Source: JACZUI01 sp041599115 (GTDB taxonomy: Bacteria > Actinomycetota > Acidimicrobiia > Spongiisociales > ZC4RG35). From it: a DNA stretch of 9,478 bases. Position numbers and translations under genes: made by a program. Below are positions 1 to 6,167 of this stretch, piece by piece (positions within the stretch are counted from its first letter, which is position 1; the number at the start of each line of letters is the position of its first letter). The notes below the pieces were generated by a model. It had not been told where the DNA came from. It ran no database searches and saw only the letters and a list, made by a program, of their open reading frames with translations. The stretch is from assembly GCA_041599115.1 (NCBI GenBank), contig JBFHXF010000077.1:1-9478 (forward strand). The letters run 5' to 3'.

Positions 1-59
1 CCCCCAAAACGGTCAAACCCCCGGTCCACCTCATCAGCAGTAGCACCAGACCAATCCAT
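1..59 (-). CDS. N-terminus of an unidentified, probably SOS-controlled protein (partial, runs off left edge)
   Basis: Reading leftward from an ATG at 59-57, the frame is open to the window edge and gives MDWSGATADEVDRGFDRFG. The fragment is too short to assign to a family. Support comes from upstream: TATGTT (71-66) sits exactly six bases before the ATG and TTGTTT (94-89) lies 17 bp further up. That spacing would put the transcription start at or next to the A of the ATG, a leaderless arrangement common in Actinobacteria. No Shine-Dalgarno sequence is visible, which fits. A LexA-type palindrome covers the -10, so the product may belong to the DNA-damage response. Alternatives: another minus-strand frame is open from an ATG at 163 and reads a hydrophobic stretch, and a start left of the window is possible. 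Confidence 0.4.
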   Translation of the reverse strand, partial: MDWSGATADEVDRGFDRFG

Positions 60-94
60 ACCCCGAACATACGTTCGACCTGTGACAAAAACAA
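60..94 (-). promoter_or_regulatory. Sigma-70-like promoter, apparently leaderless
   Basis: On the minus strand the -35 is TTGTTT (94-89), the spacer is 17 bp, the -10 is TATGTT (71-66), and six bases separate the -10 from the ATG at 59. The -10 keeps TAT and the final T of the consensus; the -35 keeps only TTG. The spacing is ideal for a transcript beginning at the start codon. Single promoters by eye are weak evidence, but the coincidence with the LexA box raises the likelihood. Confidence 0.45.
64..77. promoter_or_regulatory. lexA box: LexA (SOS) box candidate
   Basis: CGAACATACGTTCG is a perfect palindrome with a 4-base centre (CGAAC, ATAC, GTTCG). It fits the known Gram-positive SOS box CGAACRNRYGTTCG at every position and the core of the mycobacterial site (GAAC-N4-GTTC). 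It covers the putative -10 hexamer of the left-edge minus-strand gene, where a bound repressor would block RNA polymerase. The match and palindrome are seen directly; LexA binding is inferred. Confidence 0.6.
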
Positions 95-217
95 TGGGGT
101 CGTTTCAGATTTCTCTGGAGCGTCAAGCGATCCCTTGAGACCGCAACGGATATCGGACGGCATTAGGGCGGATCTTTGGTGGGCCGACGAGAGTTATGCG
201 CTCATGGGAGCAGGGGG

Positions 218-1054
218 TCAGGGTCGCCCGGCTAATGCGTTGACCGCGTTGACGAAGGTGGAGGGCTGTTCAATGTAGGGTAGATGGCCAGCGTCGTCGA
301 TCACCTCTAGCGGCCATCCGAACTGTGAGCTGACCTCCTTCGCTATGGAGATTGGAAAGGGCCGATCGTGCCAACCCCAGATCAGTCCCACTGGCGGTTC
401 GATGTCCTCGAGCAACGCTACGGGTACCGGTCGTGTTACGGCTCTGGTGGCGAATCCGCTCATCGCCCGTCGCACCTCTCCACGGCCGGTCTGAGAGACC
501 ATATAGCTGATGAATACGTCCCAGAGCGGCCCATGAATCCGTCGAACGTCGTCCTGGTCGTGGATCACATACCGAACCAGTCGTCCTGCCGTCGCCTGGC
601 TCGGTCGGAGGCGATTGAGAGTCGTTGCGATCAAGAAACCAGGTGGTGGCCGGAATGGTGCCAACCCTTGAGAATCGGTCAGAATCAACCCCCGCACTCG
701 GTCGGGGTGGGCAGCAGCAAAGCGCAGACCGAACCCGCCCGACAACGAGGTCGCCACCAGAGTTACCGGTCCATCGCAGCATTCCTCGATCACGTCGCCG
801 AGCCACCCAACAACCCGGGAAGCGCTGGGCGGGCCCGGCAAAGCTTCCGACTCTCCCAGACCGGGCAAATCCGGCGCGACCACCCTGAAATTCTCTGACA
901 GAGCTCGAAACACGGGCCACCAAACCAGACTCGCCGCTGCGTTGAACCCATGCAGTAGCAGAAGCGGCCTCCCAGTCCCTGCTACTAGCATCGAGCTAGT
1001 CGATTGCACTGCCGAGACCGACACCTGTTTGGCGCCGGCCCCGTTGATCAACAT
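218..1054 (-). CDS. Alpha/beta-hydrolase fold protein
   Basis: This is a complete alpha/beta-hydrolase of about 278 residues, probably cytosolic; no signal peptide is evident. Counting from the ATG at 1054, the oxyanion-hole segment LLLLHGF is near residues 31-37 and the strand VVAPDLPGLGES near 58-69. The nucleophile elbow is ATSLS with Ser103, the acid is Asp230 in WGWHDRP, and the histidine is His257 in DAGHLPYIEQP, so the triad is intact. The elbow is a Sm-x-Ser-x-Sm variant (Ala and Ser in place of the two Gly of GxSxG), which the family tolerates. The substrate cannot be predicted; ester or C-C bond hydrolases of the meta-cleavage type are the nearest known groups. The frame is open to a TTG at 1144, but those 30 extra residues have no fold counterpart and run antisense to the transporter remnant, so the ATG is preferred. 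Neither start has a clear ribosome binding site. Confidence 0.85.
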   Translation of the reverse strand: MLINGAGAKQVSVSAVQSTSSMLVAGTGRPLLLLHGFNAAASLVWWPVFRALSENFRVVAPDLPGLGESEALPGPPSASRVVGWLGDVIEECCDGPVTLVATSLSGGFGLRFAAAHPDRVRGLILTDSQGLAPFRPPPGFLIATTLNRLRPSQATAGRLVRYVIHDQDDVRRIHGPLWDVFISYMVSQTGRGEVRRAMSGFATRAVTRPVPVALLEDIEPPVGLIWGWHDRPFPISIAKEVSSQFGWPLEVIDDAGHLPYIEQPSTFVNAVNALAGRP

Positions 1055-1109
1055 CTGTCGGGCGGAGCCGGAGTTCGTCACCTTGGTTCCGACCCTACGC
1101 CACACCGTT

Positions 1110-1431
1110 GGTGCGTTCTTTCTTGGTGGTTTGACGTTGATCAACGGTTACGAGGTGGTGCTGCCGGCCCAGGCAAACACCTGGTGGGCTGTCATCTACA
1201 TGGTCGTCGTCGATTCGATAGCCGTCTTCAGCCTGTATGCGGAACTTCTCGAACGTTGGGACACTTCGTGAGAGCCAACTACGGGTTCGTAGTCATAACC
1301 ATCGTCACCCTTCTTGTGTCGGCGTGGCTAGTGGATGAACCGATCACCGTCGGGCTTGCTTTCGGCGTTCATTAGTACTCATTTGCGTCTACCCGGGCGC
1401 ACTCCGACTGCCCATCACCCGAAGCACATGA
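1110..1431 (+). pseudogene. Decayed C-terminal fragment of an EamA/DMT-family transporter
   Basis: Three successive plus-strand frames together resemble the end of an EamA (drug/metabolite transporter) domain. Frame 3, to a TGA at 1269-1271, reads LPAQANTWWAVIYMVVVDSI then an AELLERWDTS-like end, matching the family's penultimate helices. Frame 2 continues from 1268 with VRANYGFVVITIVTLLVSAW and LVDEPITVGLAFGV, which carries the family's Ser-Ala-x-x-x-x-Glu-Pro-ilt signature. It ends at a TAG (1373-1375). Frame 1 then resumes at 1372 with LVLICVYPGAL, the typical last helix, up to a TGA at 1429-1431. Reading through needs a one-base correction near 1268 and another near 1372. The N-terminal two thirds of the transporter are missing, and the upstream part is overlapped by the opposite-strand hydrolase. 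This is most likely a relic left by deletion or insertion. The left boundary is approximate. Sequencing error could explain the frameshifts but not the missing N-terminus. Confidence 0.6.
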
Positions 1432-1551
1432 CGGGATATGTCGCTTCGGCCGAGCCACTATGAATTGCCGGTTGTGGAGTGGCCCATTCACCGTCATAGA
1501 TCAGGCAAATCGTATAGTGCCCAGTTGTGGCTCAGATGCTGTGGGGGTTCG

Positions 1552-2589
1552 ATGGTTGATTACGTGCGGCTTGGTAGTACCGGGATGGAGGTTTCTGAGG
1601 TCTGTCTTGGAGCCTGGATGTTCGGAACTGAGTCACGGGTGACCGGATCCGAGATCGTCAACCGGAGGGATTCCCATTCGGTTCTCGATGCAGGCTGGGA
1701 GCGAGGCGTCAACTTCATCGATACGGCCAACGTCTACGGAATGGGTCGGAGCGAGGAGTACATCGGTGAATGGCTCGCCGACAAAGACCGTGAGGACTTC
1801 GTCATTGCCACCAAGGTGTTTTTCGCGCTCTCCGGTCGTCAGCAAGTTGGTCTGTCCAGGAAGATCGTGTTGGCGGAGGTGGAGGGAAGCCTCCGCCGCC
1901 TCGGAACCGACTATCTAGACATCTACTACATACACGGCTGGCATCCCCCTTCACCCATCGAGGAGACTCTTGCTGCCCTGAACGATCTGGTCCACTCCGG
2001 CAAGGTCCATTACATAGGAGTGAGCAACTTTTCCGCCTGGCAGCTCGTCCTATCAGATCAGATCTGCCGGTCTAATGGGTGGGCGCCGATTTCGGTTATA
2101 CAACCGAGATACAACGCAGTTGACAATCTCCCCTACACGGTCGACCCCTATGAGATGCCGCTACCAGACTTGTTCGACGCGTGCCGCTACCACGACATTG
2201 CCATTTGTCCCTTTTCACCGCTTGCTGAAGGCTTTCTCACTGGCAAATACAAGAAGGACGGCGATGGGAACGTAATCAAACCCGAGGGATCAAGGGGTAC
2301 GCAGTATGAGAAGTACGGTCCTTTTCCCGAACGGTGGTGGCAAGTCCTCGCCACCGTTGAGGAGGTGGCCGAGGAAGCCGGAGCCACCCCAGCTCAGGTA
2401 GCTGTCCGATGGGCTATGACCGTTCCCGGCGTCACTTCAGTGCCGATCATCGGAGCCACCTCAGCCGCGCAACTCGTTGAAACTCTGAAAGCAGTCGATC
2501 TCTCACTCAACGAAGAACAACACCAGCGGATAACAAAAGCAGGCGAACTGACCGACCTTATAAGCCACGCCTACACCTATTCCGACTAG
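1552..2589 (+). CDS. Aldo/keto reductase
   Basis: This is a 345-residue aldo/keto reductase, an NAD(P)H-dependent oxidoreductase of carbonyl compounds with a TIM-barrel fold, expected in the cytosol. The catalytic tetrad is visible: Asp57 (NFIDTA), Tyr62 (NVYGMG), Lys88 (IATKV) and His128 (YYIHGWH). The N-terminal LGSTGMEVSEVCLGAW is the usual family opening. GVSNFSAWQL (156-165) and the cofactor loop PIIGATSAAQL (298-308) are also typical. Length and the FSPLAEGFLTGKY stretch (221-233) fit the longer AKR11/12-like and YajO-like groups rather than the shorter AKR5 reductases. The frame is open to 1438, but the added 38 residues are not family-like. The chosen ATG has a GGGGG ribosome-binding tract four bases upstream (1543-1547). 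It is transcribed away from the hydrolase, with the transporter relic between them. The physiological substrate cannot be inferred. Confidence 0.93.
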   Translation: MVDYVRLGSTGMEVSEVCLGAWMFGTESRVTGSEIVNRRDSHSVLDAGWERGVNFIDTANVYGMGRSEEYIGEWLADKDREDFVIATKVFFALSGRQQVGLSRKIVLAEVEGSLRRLGTDYLDIYYIHGWHPPSPIEETLAALNDLVHSGKVHYIGVSNFSAWQLVLSDQICRSNGWAPISVIQPRYNAVDNLPYTVDPYEMPLPDLFDACRYHDIAICPFSPLAEGFLTGKYKKDGDGNVIKPEGSRGTQYEKYGPFPERWWQVLATVEEVAEEAGATPAQVAVRWAMTVPGVTSVPIIGATSAAQLVETLKAVDLSLNEEQHQRITKAGELTDLISHAYTYSD

Positions 2590-2614
2590 ACCAGCCCGAT
2601 ACCGGCTTCGGTCT
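2588..2614 (+). terminator. Hairpin just after the aldo/keto reductase, possible terminator
   Basis: AGACCAGCC (2588-2596) can pair with GGCT-TC-GGTCT (2604-2614), giving nine base pairs with a two-base bulge and a seven-base loop. The stem begins inside the TAG stop codon. No T tract follows, so it is a poor intrinsic terminator and may instead protect the transcript end. Confidence 0.3.
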
Positions 2615-2709
2615 CAAGGGGTGAACGCAATCGAGGGCGTAATGTTGGGCTCCATGGGTAGGGGCGGATTTGATTCACAGGTGTTGGGGCACGGTCGGAC
2701 AGGTTCGTC

Positions 2710-3687
2710 GTGATTGTTCATTCACGTATCGAGAGTGGACATCTTGCCGGCAATCTCCTGGGGGATCCCAATGAGCGTGACCTGTTTGTTTACCTGCCTC
2801 CGGGCTACGAAGGATCAGAGGGTCGCTATCCGACGGCCTATCTGCTGCATGCCTATGGGGACACTGCCGAAGGTTTGGTGAATCCCGACACCGACGGGCA
2901 ACGTTGGTCGCCGCCAATCGAAGACGTCATCGACGTGGTGTTCGGTCGCATGGGTGTAGCTCCGATGATCGTCGTCATCCCCGACGGCTGGACACGTTGG
3001 GGGGGTGGGCAGTGGGTGGACTCACCGGTGACCGGTTTCTTTGAGAAATACGTGATAAACGACGTGGTCGCTCATGTCGATGCTCACTACCGCACCATCG
3101 TCAGCGCACAGAGCAGGGGTGTGTTCGGCTTCTCGTCGGGCGGGTTCGGCGCTTGGAATCTGGCATCGCGTAACCCTGAGGTCTTCGGTGCGTTGGGGAT
3201 GCTGTCGGGAGACTCGTTCCTCGACATGACCCACAAGTTCATCCTCTACAAGTATCTCGACAGTATCTGGCCTGAGGCGCCTGACGGCCCGGTCGAGGGG
3301 AACTTCTGGTCCGAGGTGGTCTATGACTACGCCGCCTGCTATTCGCCCAACCCGGATCGGCCGCCCTTTTACGTGGACCTCCCCGTAGCCTTCCCGAGCG
3401 GCGAGTTGCTTCAGGATGTCTGGGACCGCTGGCTGAGTTTCGACCCCGTCGTCAACGTCCACCAGCGCCTCGACAACCTGCGGAGGCTGGCGGGCATCCT
3501 GCTCGACGTCGGCTCCAACGACGACTACCAACTCCACTGGGGCCACCGGCTTCTCAGCCACCACTTGCAGGAAGCCGGGCTCGCCCACGAGGCGAGGGAG
3601 AGCAGAGGCAACCATGGCGGCCGGGCTTACGAGGCCTACCAGACGACCTTGGAGTGGATGTCTCATGTGCTGCAACACGAAGACTGA
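2710..3687 (+). CDS. PF00756-type esterase (alpha/beta hydrolase)
   Basis: This 325-residue protein belongs to the alpha/beta-hydrolase group that includes esterase D, enterochelin esterase and mycolyltransferases. The N-terminal half reads RDLFVYLPPGY (23-33), PTAYLLHAYG (41-50) and MIVVIPDGW (86-94), the usual core strands. The elbow GFSSG (140-144) puts the nucleophile at Ser142. Asp271 or Asp272 in VGSNDDYQL is the likely acid and His302 in GNHGGRAYEAY the likely base, so the enzyme looks active. No secretion signal is seen, so a cytosolic location is likely. The long insert between about 170 and 250, rich in Trp, Tyr and Pro, probably shapes the substrate pocket. The start is a GTG with AGG six bases upstream (2701-2703). 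It lies 120 bases after the aldo/keto reductase on the same strand, which permits but does not show co-transcription. The true ester substrate is unknown. Confidence 0.88.
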   Translation: MIVHSRIESGHLAGNLLGDPNERDLFVYLPPGYEGSEGRYPTAYLLHAYGDTAEGLVNPDTDGQRWSPPIEDVIDVVFGRMGVAPMIVVIPDGWTRWGGGQWVDSPVTGFFEKYVINDVVAHVDAHYRTIVSAQSRGVFGFSSGGFGAWNLASRNPEVFGALGMLSGDSFLDMTHKFILYKYLDSIWPEAPDGPVEGNFWSEVVYDYAACYSPNPDRPPFYVDLPVAFPSGELLQDVWDRWLSFDPVVNVHQRLDNLRRLAGILLDVGSNDDYQLHWGHRLLSHHLQEAGLAHEARESRGNHGGRAYEAYQTTLEWMSHVLQHED

Positions 3688-4006
3688 CATCCGGGATCAC
3701 ACTGCTGGCCAGGTTCCGGACTCCTCTCGCACTCCTGCAGGCCCCAAACCGCCCACACGCAGGAATTCACACAAGTCTGGGTTAACAGACCCTGGTTGGA
3801 ACTCGGGTCAGACCCTGCGCGGACCCAGCTTATGTCGGCACTTATGGCTTTTCCCGTGGGAGTAGGGTTGGATCGAATCGGGCCTATGGATCCGACAGGG
3901 GGCCGTACCACCCCGTCGAGACCCCAAAACTACAGAACCTGCCTTCCGCAGCATCCCCACATCATCAATCAGGCGCTTATGTTCGATTCCCCGATAGGTT
4001 GCGGGG
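3688..4006. other. 319-base gap without a supported gene
   Basis: No frame here carries a recognisable protein; the open frames on both strands have irregular composition and no family motif. The stretch holds a cluster of short inverted repeats (3775-3815), a direct repeat of CAGACCCTG (about 3786 and 3809), and a hairpin ending at the next start codon (3988-4007). I see no tRNA, rRNA or known small RNA. A leader region or promoter for the downstream small gene is the simplest reading. Confidence 0.5.
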
Positions 4007-4007
4007 A
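3988..4007 (+). promoter_or_regulatory. Hairpin abutting the start codon of the small membrane protein
   Basis: TCCCCG (3988-3993) pairs perfectly with CGGGGA (4002-4007), leaving an eight-base loop, ATAGGTTG. The right arm ends on the A of the ATG, while the only purine-rich ribosome-binding candidate (AGG, 3996-3998) lies in the loop. If it forms in the mRNA it would reduce initiation. The pairing is visible; the regulatory role is conjecture. Confidence 0.3.
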
Positions 4008-4210
4008 TGCAACGCATAGCTACGCGGACGTTCGTGATCTCCTCAATCACCTTTGGTCTCCTTGGCGTGCTGTTTTTCCTGATCGGCCTGATCAGAGGAT
4101 TCAACGCTTCCGGCATCGAGATCGCTTTCGCCGTCTGGGGTATCAGTGGCTCCGTCGTCCTCACATCCTTTGCTTTGAGCGTGGCAGGCAAGTACCTCAA
4201 AGACGACTGA
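4007..4210 (+). CDS. Small two-helix membrane protein, unknown function
   Basis: This 67-residue protein has two hydrophobic segments, about residues 8-28 (SSITFGLLGVLFFLIGLI) and 37-60 (IEIAFAVWGISGSVVLTSFA). They are separated by a short RGFNASG turn and followed by the charged tail GKYLKDD. The layout suggests a hairpin in the cytoplasmic membrane with the basic N-terminus (MQRIATR) inside. I do not recognise a family. Support for a real gene is the clean helix-turn-helix pattern and the codon-like composition, against frameshifted shadows on both strands. The ribosome binding site is weak: AGG sits nine bases upstream inside a potential hairpin loop. It precedes the methyltransferase by 54 bases on the same strand and could share its transcript. 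Confidence 0.6.
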   Translation: MQRIATRTFVISSITFGLLGVLFFLIGLIRGFNASGIEIAFAVWGISGSVVLTSFALSVAGKYLKDD

Positions 4211-4264
4211 TACCGCCCACCCAACGGCATCCATGTCCGGGCCCGGTACGGCTAGGTTGCCTGG

Positions 4265-5056
4265 ATGGATCGCTGGGATGGGGGAAGTGACTACGACGTC
4301 TTCATGGGTCGTTGGAGCCGGCTGGTGGCACACGAGTTCGTTACTGCGCTTGGGGCTGATGAAGGTGGGCGTTGGCTGGATGTCGGGTGTGGTACCGGGG
4401 CTCTGCTCGAGGCGATCTCAGATCTGGCTGCACCCGCGCGCCTTGTTGGGATCGACCCCTCGAAAGAGTATGTCGACCGGGCGGCGTCTCAGGTTGGCGA
4501 CGTAGCAGAGGTGGACGTGGCCGACGGTGAGCATCTGCCGTTCGGCGACGATTCGTTTGACATCGTGGTGAGCGGACTGGCTCTGAACTTCATCCCCAAC
4601 CCGGGAGCAGCCGTTGGCGAATGGCTCCGCGTCACCAGACCCGGAGGCATCGTCTCTTCATATGTCTGGGACTATGCAGAGGGCATGGGATTCTTACGCC
4701 ACTTCTGGGACGTCGCCGCCGCAGTCGACCCGGACGCACGACTGCTCGATGAAGGTGTGCGATTTCCACTATGCCGGCCGGACAGACTGAAGGATCTGTT
4801 TGCCACAAGCGGACTGACATCTGTCGAGGCGGACAGCATCGAAATCCCCACCGTTTTTGATGATTTCGGGGACTACTGGACGCCGTTCCTCAGAGGTCAG
4901 GGTCCTGCACCCAGCTACGTGGCTTCACTCACGGACTCAGAGCGCAGCCGACTCGCCGAAAACCTTCAGGCCAAACTACCTCGTGACGCCGCCGGGCAGA
5001 TAGCCCTCAGGGCACGAGCCTGGACAATCACAGGTAATCCCCGACACAGCACCTAG
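4265..5056 (+). CDS. Class I SAM-dependent methyltransferase (Methyltransf_11 type)
   Basis: This 263-residue protein has a Rossmann-fold methyltransferase core. Motif I is WLDVGCGTGALLEA (37-50), where the glycines bind S-adenosylmethionine. Motif II is LVGIDPS (60-66), with Asp64 placed to hold the ribose. ADGEHLPFGDDSFDIVVS (86-103) covers motifs III and IV, and RVTRPGGIV (122-130) is motif V. The opening YDVFMGRWSRLVA (10-22) is a recurrent N-terminus in this group of small-molecule methyltransferases. The C-terminal third (FGDYWTPFLRGQG near 201-213) forms the acceptor side and does not identify the acceptor. The ATG has AGG eight bases upstream (4254-4256). The final residues (TITGNPRHST) are short for the family, so the very C-terminus may be slightly trimmed. 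It is the last plus-strand gene and faces the minus-strand block across a strong hairpin. The acceptor is unknown. Confidence 0.9.
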   Translation: MDRWDGGSDYDVFMGRWSRLVAHEFVTALGADEGGRWLDVGCGTGALLEAISDLAAPARLVGIDPSKEYVDRAASQVGDVAEVDVADGEHLPFGDDSFDIVVSGLALNFIPNPGAAVGEWLRVTRPGGIVSSYVWDYAEGMGFLRHFWDVAAAVDPDARLLDEGVRFPLCRPDRLKDLFATSGLTSVEADSIEIPTVFDDFGDYWTPFLRGQGPAPSYVASLTDSERSRLAENLQAKLPRDAAGQIALRARAWTITGNPRHST

Positions 5057-5073
5057 CGCGACATATTGCCCTA

Positions 5074-5096
5074 ACGCTCACGCCCCCCGTGAGCGT
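5074..5096. terminator. Perfect 9-bp hairpin between convergent genes
   Basis: ACGCTCACG (5074-5082) pairs perfectly with CGTGAGCGT (5088-5096) around a CCCCC loop. It lies 17 bases after the plus-strand methyltransferase stop and 16 bases beyond the minus-strand methyltransferase stop, where a shared bidirectional terminator is expected. Neither side has a good T run, so this would be a GC-rich, tail-less terminator of the kind reported in high-GC bacteria. Confidence 0.6.
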
Positions 5097-5112
5097 GCTG
5101 GTTATCGCTTCC

Positions 5113-6162
5113 TCACGGTGTGACCAGGTAGAAACTGGAGAATCTGTTTGAGATTCCTTCGAGAAAGTCGAACCCGGTGAACCCGGCCTCCCGGCAGTAC
5201 TCCTCTGCCTTCTGCCTGCCCCAGGCTGCGCCGAGACCCTCGCCGCCGCGGGCCAGGGACTGAGTCATGCAGTGCAGCAACGACACCCCGTAGAGGAGGG
5301 CCCCGTGCGGGTTGAGGTTGTCCTCCAGATTGGAGCTGGCATTGGGCTCCATCATCAGGTAGAGACCGTCGGGGGCCAGGGCCTCTCTGATCCGTTTGAG
5401 GCCACCCAACGGGTCGATGAGGTCGTGGATCACATCGAAGGTCGTGATCAGGCCAAATGGCGGGTCGACGGGGATATCGCCCACACCCTGGACATGGAAT
5501 TCGATGTTGGTCAGATCCCCGGCACGCTCTTTCGCCAAATCGATCGAATCGGCGGAGACATCGAATCCAACGATGTGGCTGGCGGGAAAGGCCTCGGCCA
5601 TCAGGATCGCAGCCGTTCCAGACCCACACCCGGCGTCGGCGACCCTGACCCCGGACTCCAGTCTCTCAGTGAGTCCGGGCACACCTGGAAGCCACTTGCC
5701 GGTGAGCAGGACACGTTGTGATGGCCCGTTTCCCCGGTCCAGCCCGCGAAGCATCTGTGCCCCGAACTCCTCGAAAGCGACGCCGCCCCCGTGTCTGGCG
5801 GCGTCGGCGATTGCAGGTAGCTGCGCCATCGTGGCGGGGATCATGTCGAGCCATCCCCCCATGAAGTAAGGGCTGAGCTCACTGGACACGAAGAGGGCAT
5901 GCTCGGGGGGAAGCTCGAACCGGCCAGTCCCAGCCTCGTATTCGAGGACTCCGGCGGCTGCCAAGCCCGACAGGATCTCGGTCACATACCGTTCGTTCAG
6001 ACCCGCCCTGGCCGCGATCTCCACCGCCGTTCCCCCCTCGTGTTCGCCGAGATAGGCAGATAGGCCGCAACGGTCGGCAACCGCGAGCAGACCGAGCGTC
6101 GTCGCGCCGGCGACGAAGTCGGTGTAACGGTCGAGAAACGTCTCGATCTTCTGGCGATCCAT
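5113..6162 (-). CDS. Winged-helix class I SAM-dependent methyltransferase (Rv2258c-like)
   Basis: From the ATG at 6162 this is 349 residues. The N-terminal part, about 1-85, is a helical winged-helix module: a long first helix (ETFLDRYTDFVAGATTLGLL), then DRCGLSAYLGEHEGGTAVEIA, ARAGLNERYVTEILSGLAAA and a GVLEYEAGTGRFELP wing. This module is used for dimerisation in mycobacterial Rv2258c and in plant-type O-methyltransferases. The catalytic part has motif I VADAGCGSGTA (174-184), VGFDVSADSIDLA (198-210), and TTFDVIHDLIDPLGGL (240-255), the usual Asp-x-x-His-Asp region after motif IV. The conserved C-terminal loop GEGLGAAWGRQKAEEYCREAG (307-327) is characteristic of this group. The frame is open to 6246, but that extension overlaps the preceding gene and lacks family character. 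The ATG lies five bases after the stop of the upstream membrane-protein gene, so the two are almost certainly co-transcribed. No strong ribosome binding site is visible, suggesting coupled translation. Acceptor unknown. Confidence 0.9.
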   Translation of the reverse strand: MDRQKIETFLDRYTDFVAGATTLGLLAVADRCGLSAYLGEHEGGTAVEIAARAGLNERYVTEILSGLAAAGVLEYEAGTGRFELPPEHALFVSSELSPYFMGGWLDMIPATMAQLPAIADAARHGGGVAFEEFGAQMLRGLDRGNGPSQRVLLTGKWLPGVPGLTERLESGVRVADAGCGSGTAAILMAEAFPASHIVGFDVSADSIDLAKERAGDLTNIEFHVQGVGDIPVDPPFGLITTFDVIHDLIDPLGGLKRIREALAPDGLYLMMEPNASSNLEDNLNPHGALLYGVSLLHCMTQSLARGGEGLGAAWGRQKAEEYCREAGFTGFDFLEGISNRFSSFYLVTP

Positions 6163-6167
6163 GAGCG

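Noticed and set aside
190..206. GCTC-ATGG-GAGC hairpin downstream of the hydrolase as a terminator
   Set aside because: Only four base pairs and no T tract.
3..278. Plus-strand frame open from the left edge into the hydrolase
   Set aside because: Composition is not protein-like over most of its length and it ends antisense to the hydrolase C-terminus.
1055..1144. 30-residue N-terminal extension of the hydrolase from a TTG
   Set aside because: No fold counterpart, no ribosome binding site, and it runs antisense to the transporter relic.
1487..1518. TTCACC and TATAGT as a promoter for the aldo/keto reductase
   Set aside because: The spacer is 20 bp and the -35 is poor; TATAGT alone is not enough.
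1438..1551. 38-residue N-terminal extension of the aldo/keto reductase
   Set aside because: The added residues are not family-like and the internal ATG at 1552 has its own GGGGG tract.
3022..3690. Long minus-strand frame opposite the esterase
   Set aside because: It is antisense to a gene with an intact catalytic triad, has no family motif and is a codon-bias shadow.
3808..4230. Minus-strand 140-residue frame over the gap and small membrane gene
   Set aside because: Basic, irregular composition with no motif; it mirrors the plus-strand helices.
4211..4249. TACCG and CGGTA inverted repeat plus CCGGGCCCGG palindrome before the methyltransferase
   Set aside because: Short arms with a long spacer, expected by chance in GC-rich DNA.
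3796..4290. Plus-strand 164-residue frame spanning the gap and into the methyltransferase
   Set aside because: Rich in Pro, Arg and His without pattern, and it overlaps better-supported genes in other frames.
5272..5869. Plus-strand frames opposite the winged-helix methyltransferase
   Set aside because: Shadows; the opposite strand carries clear SAM-binding motifs.
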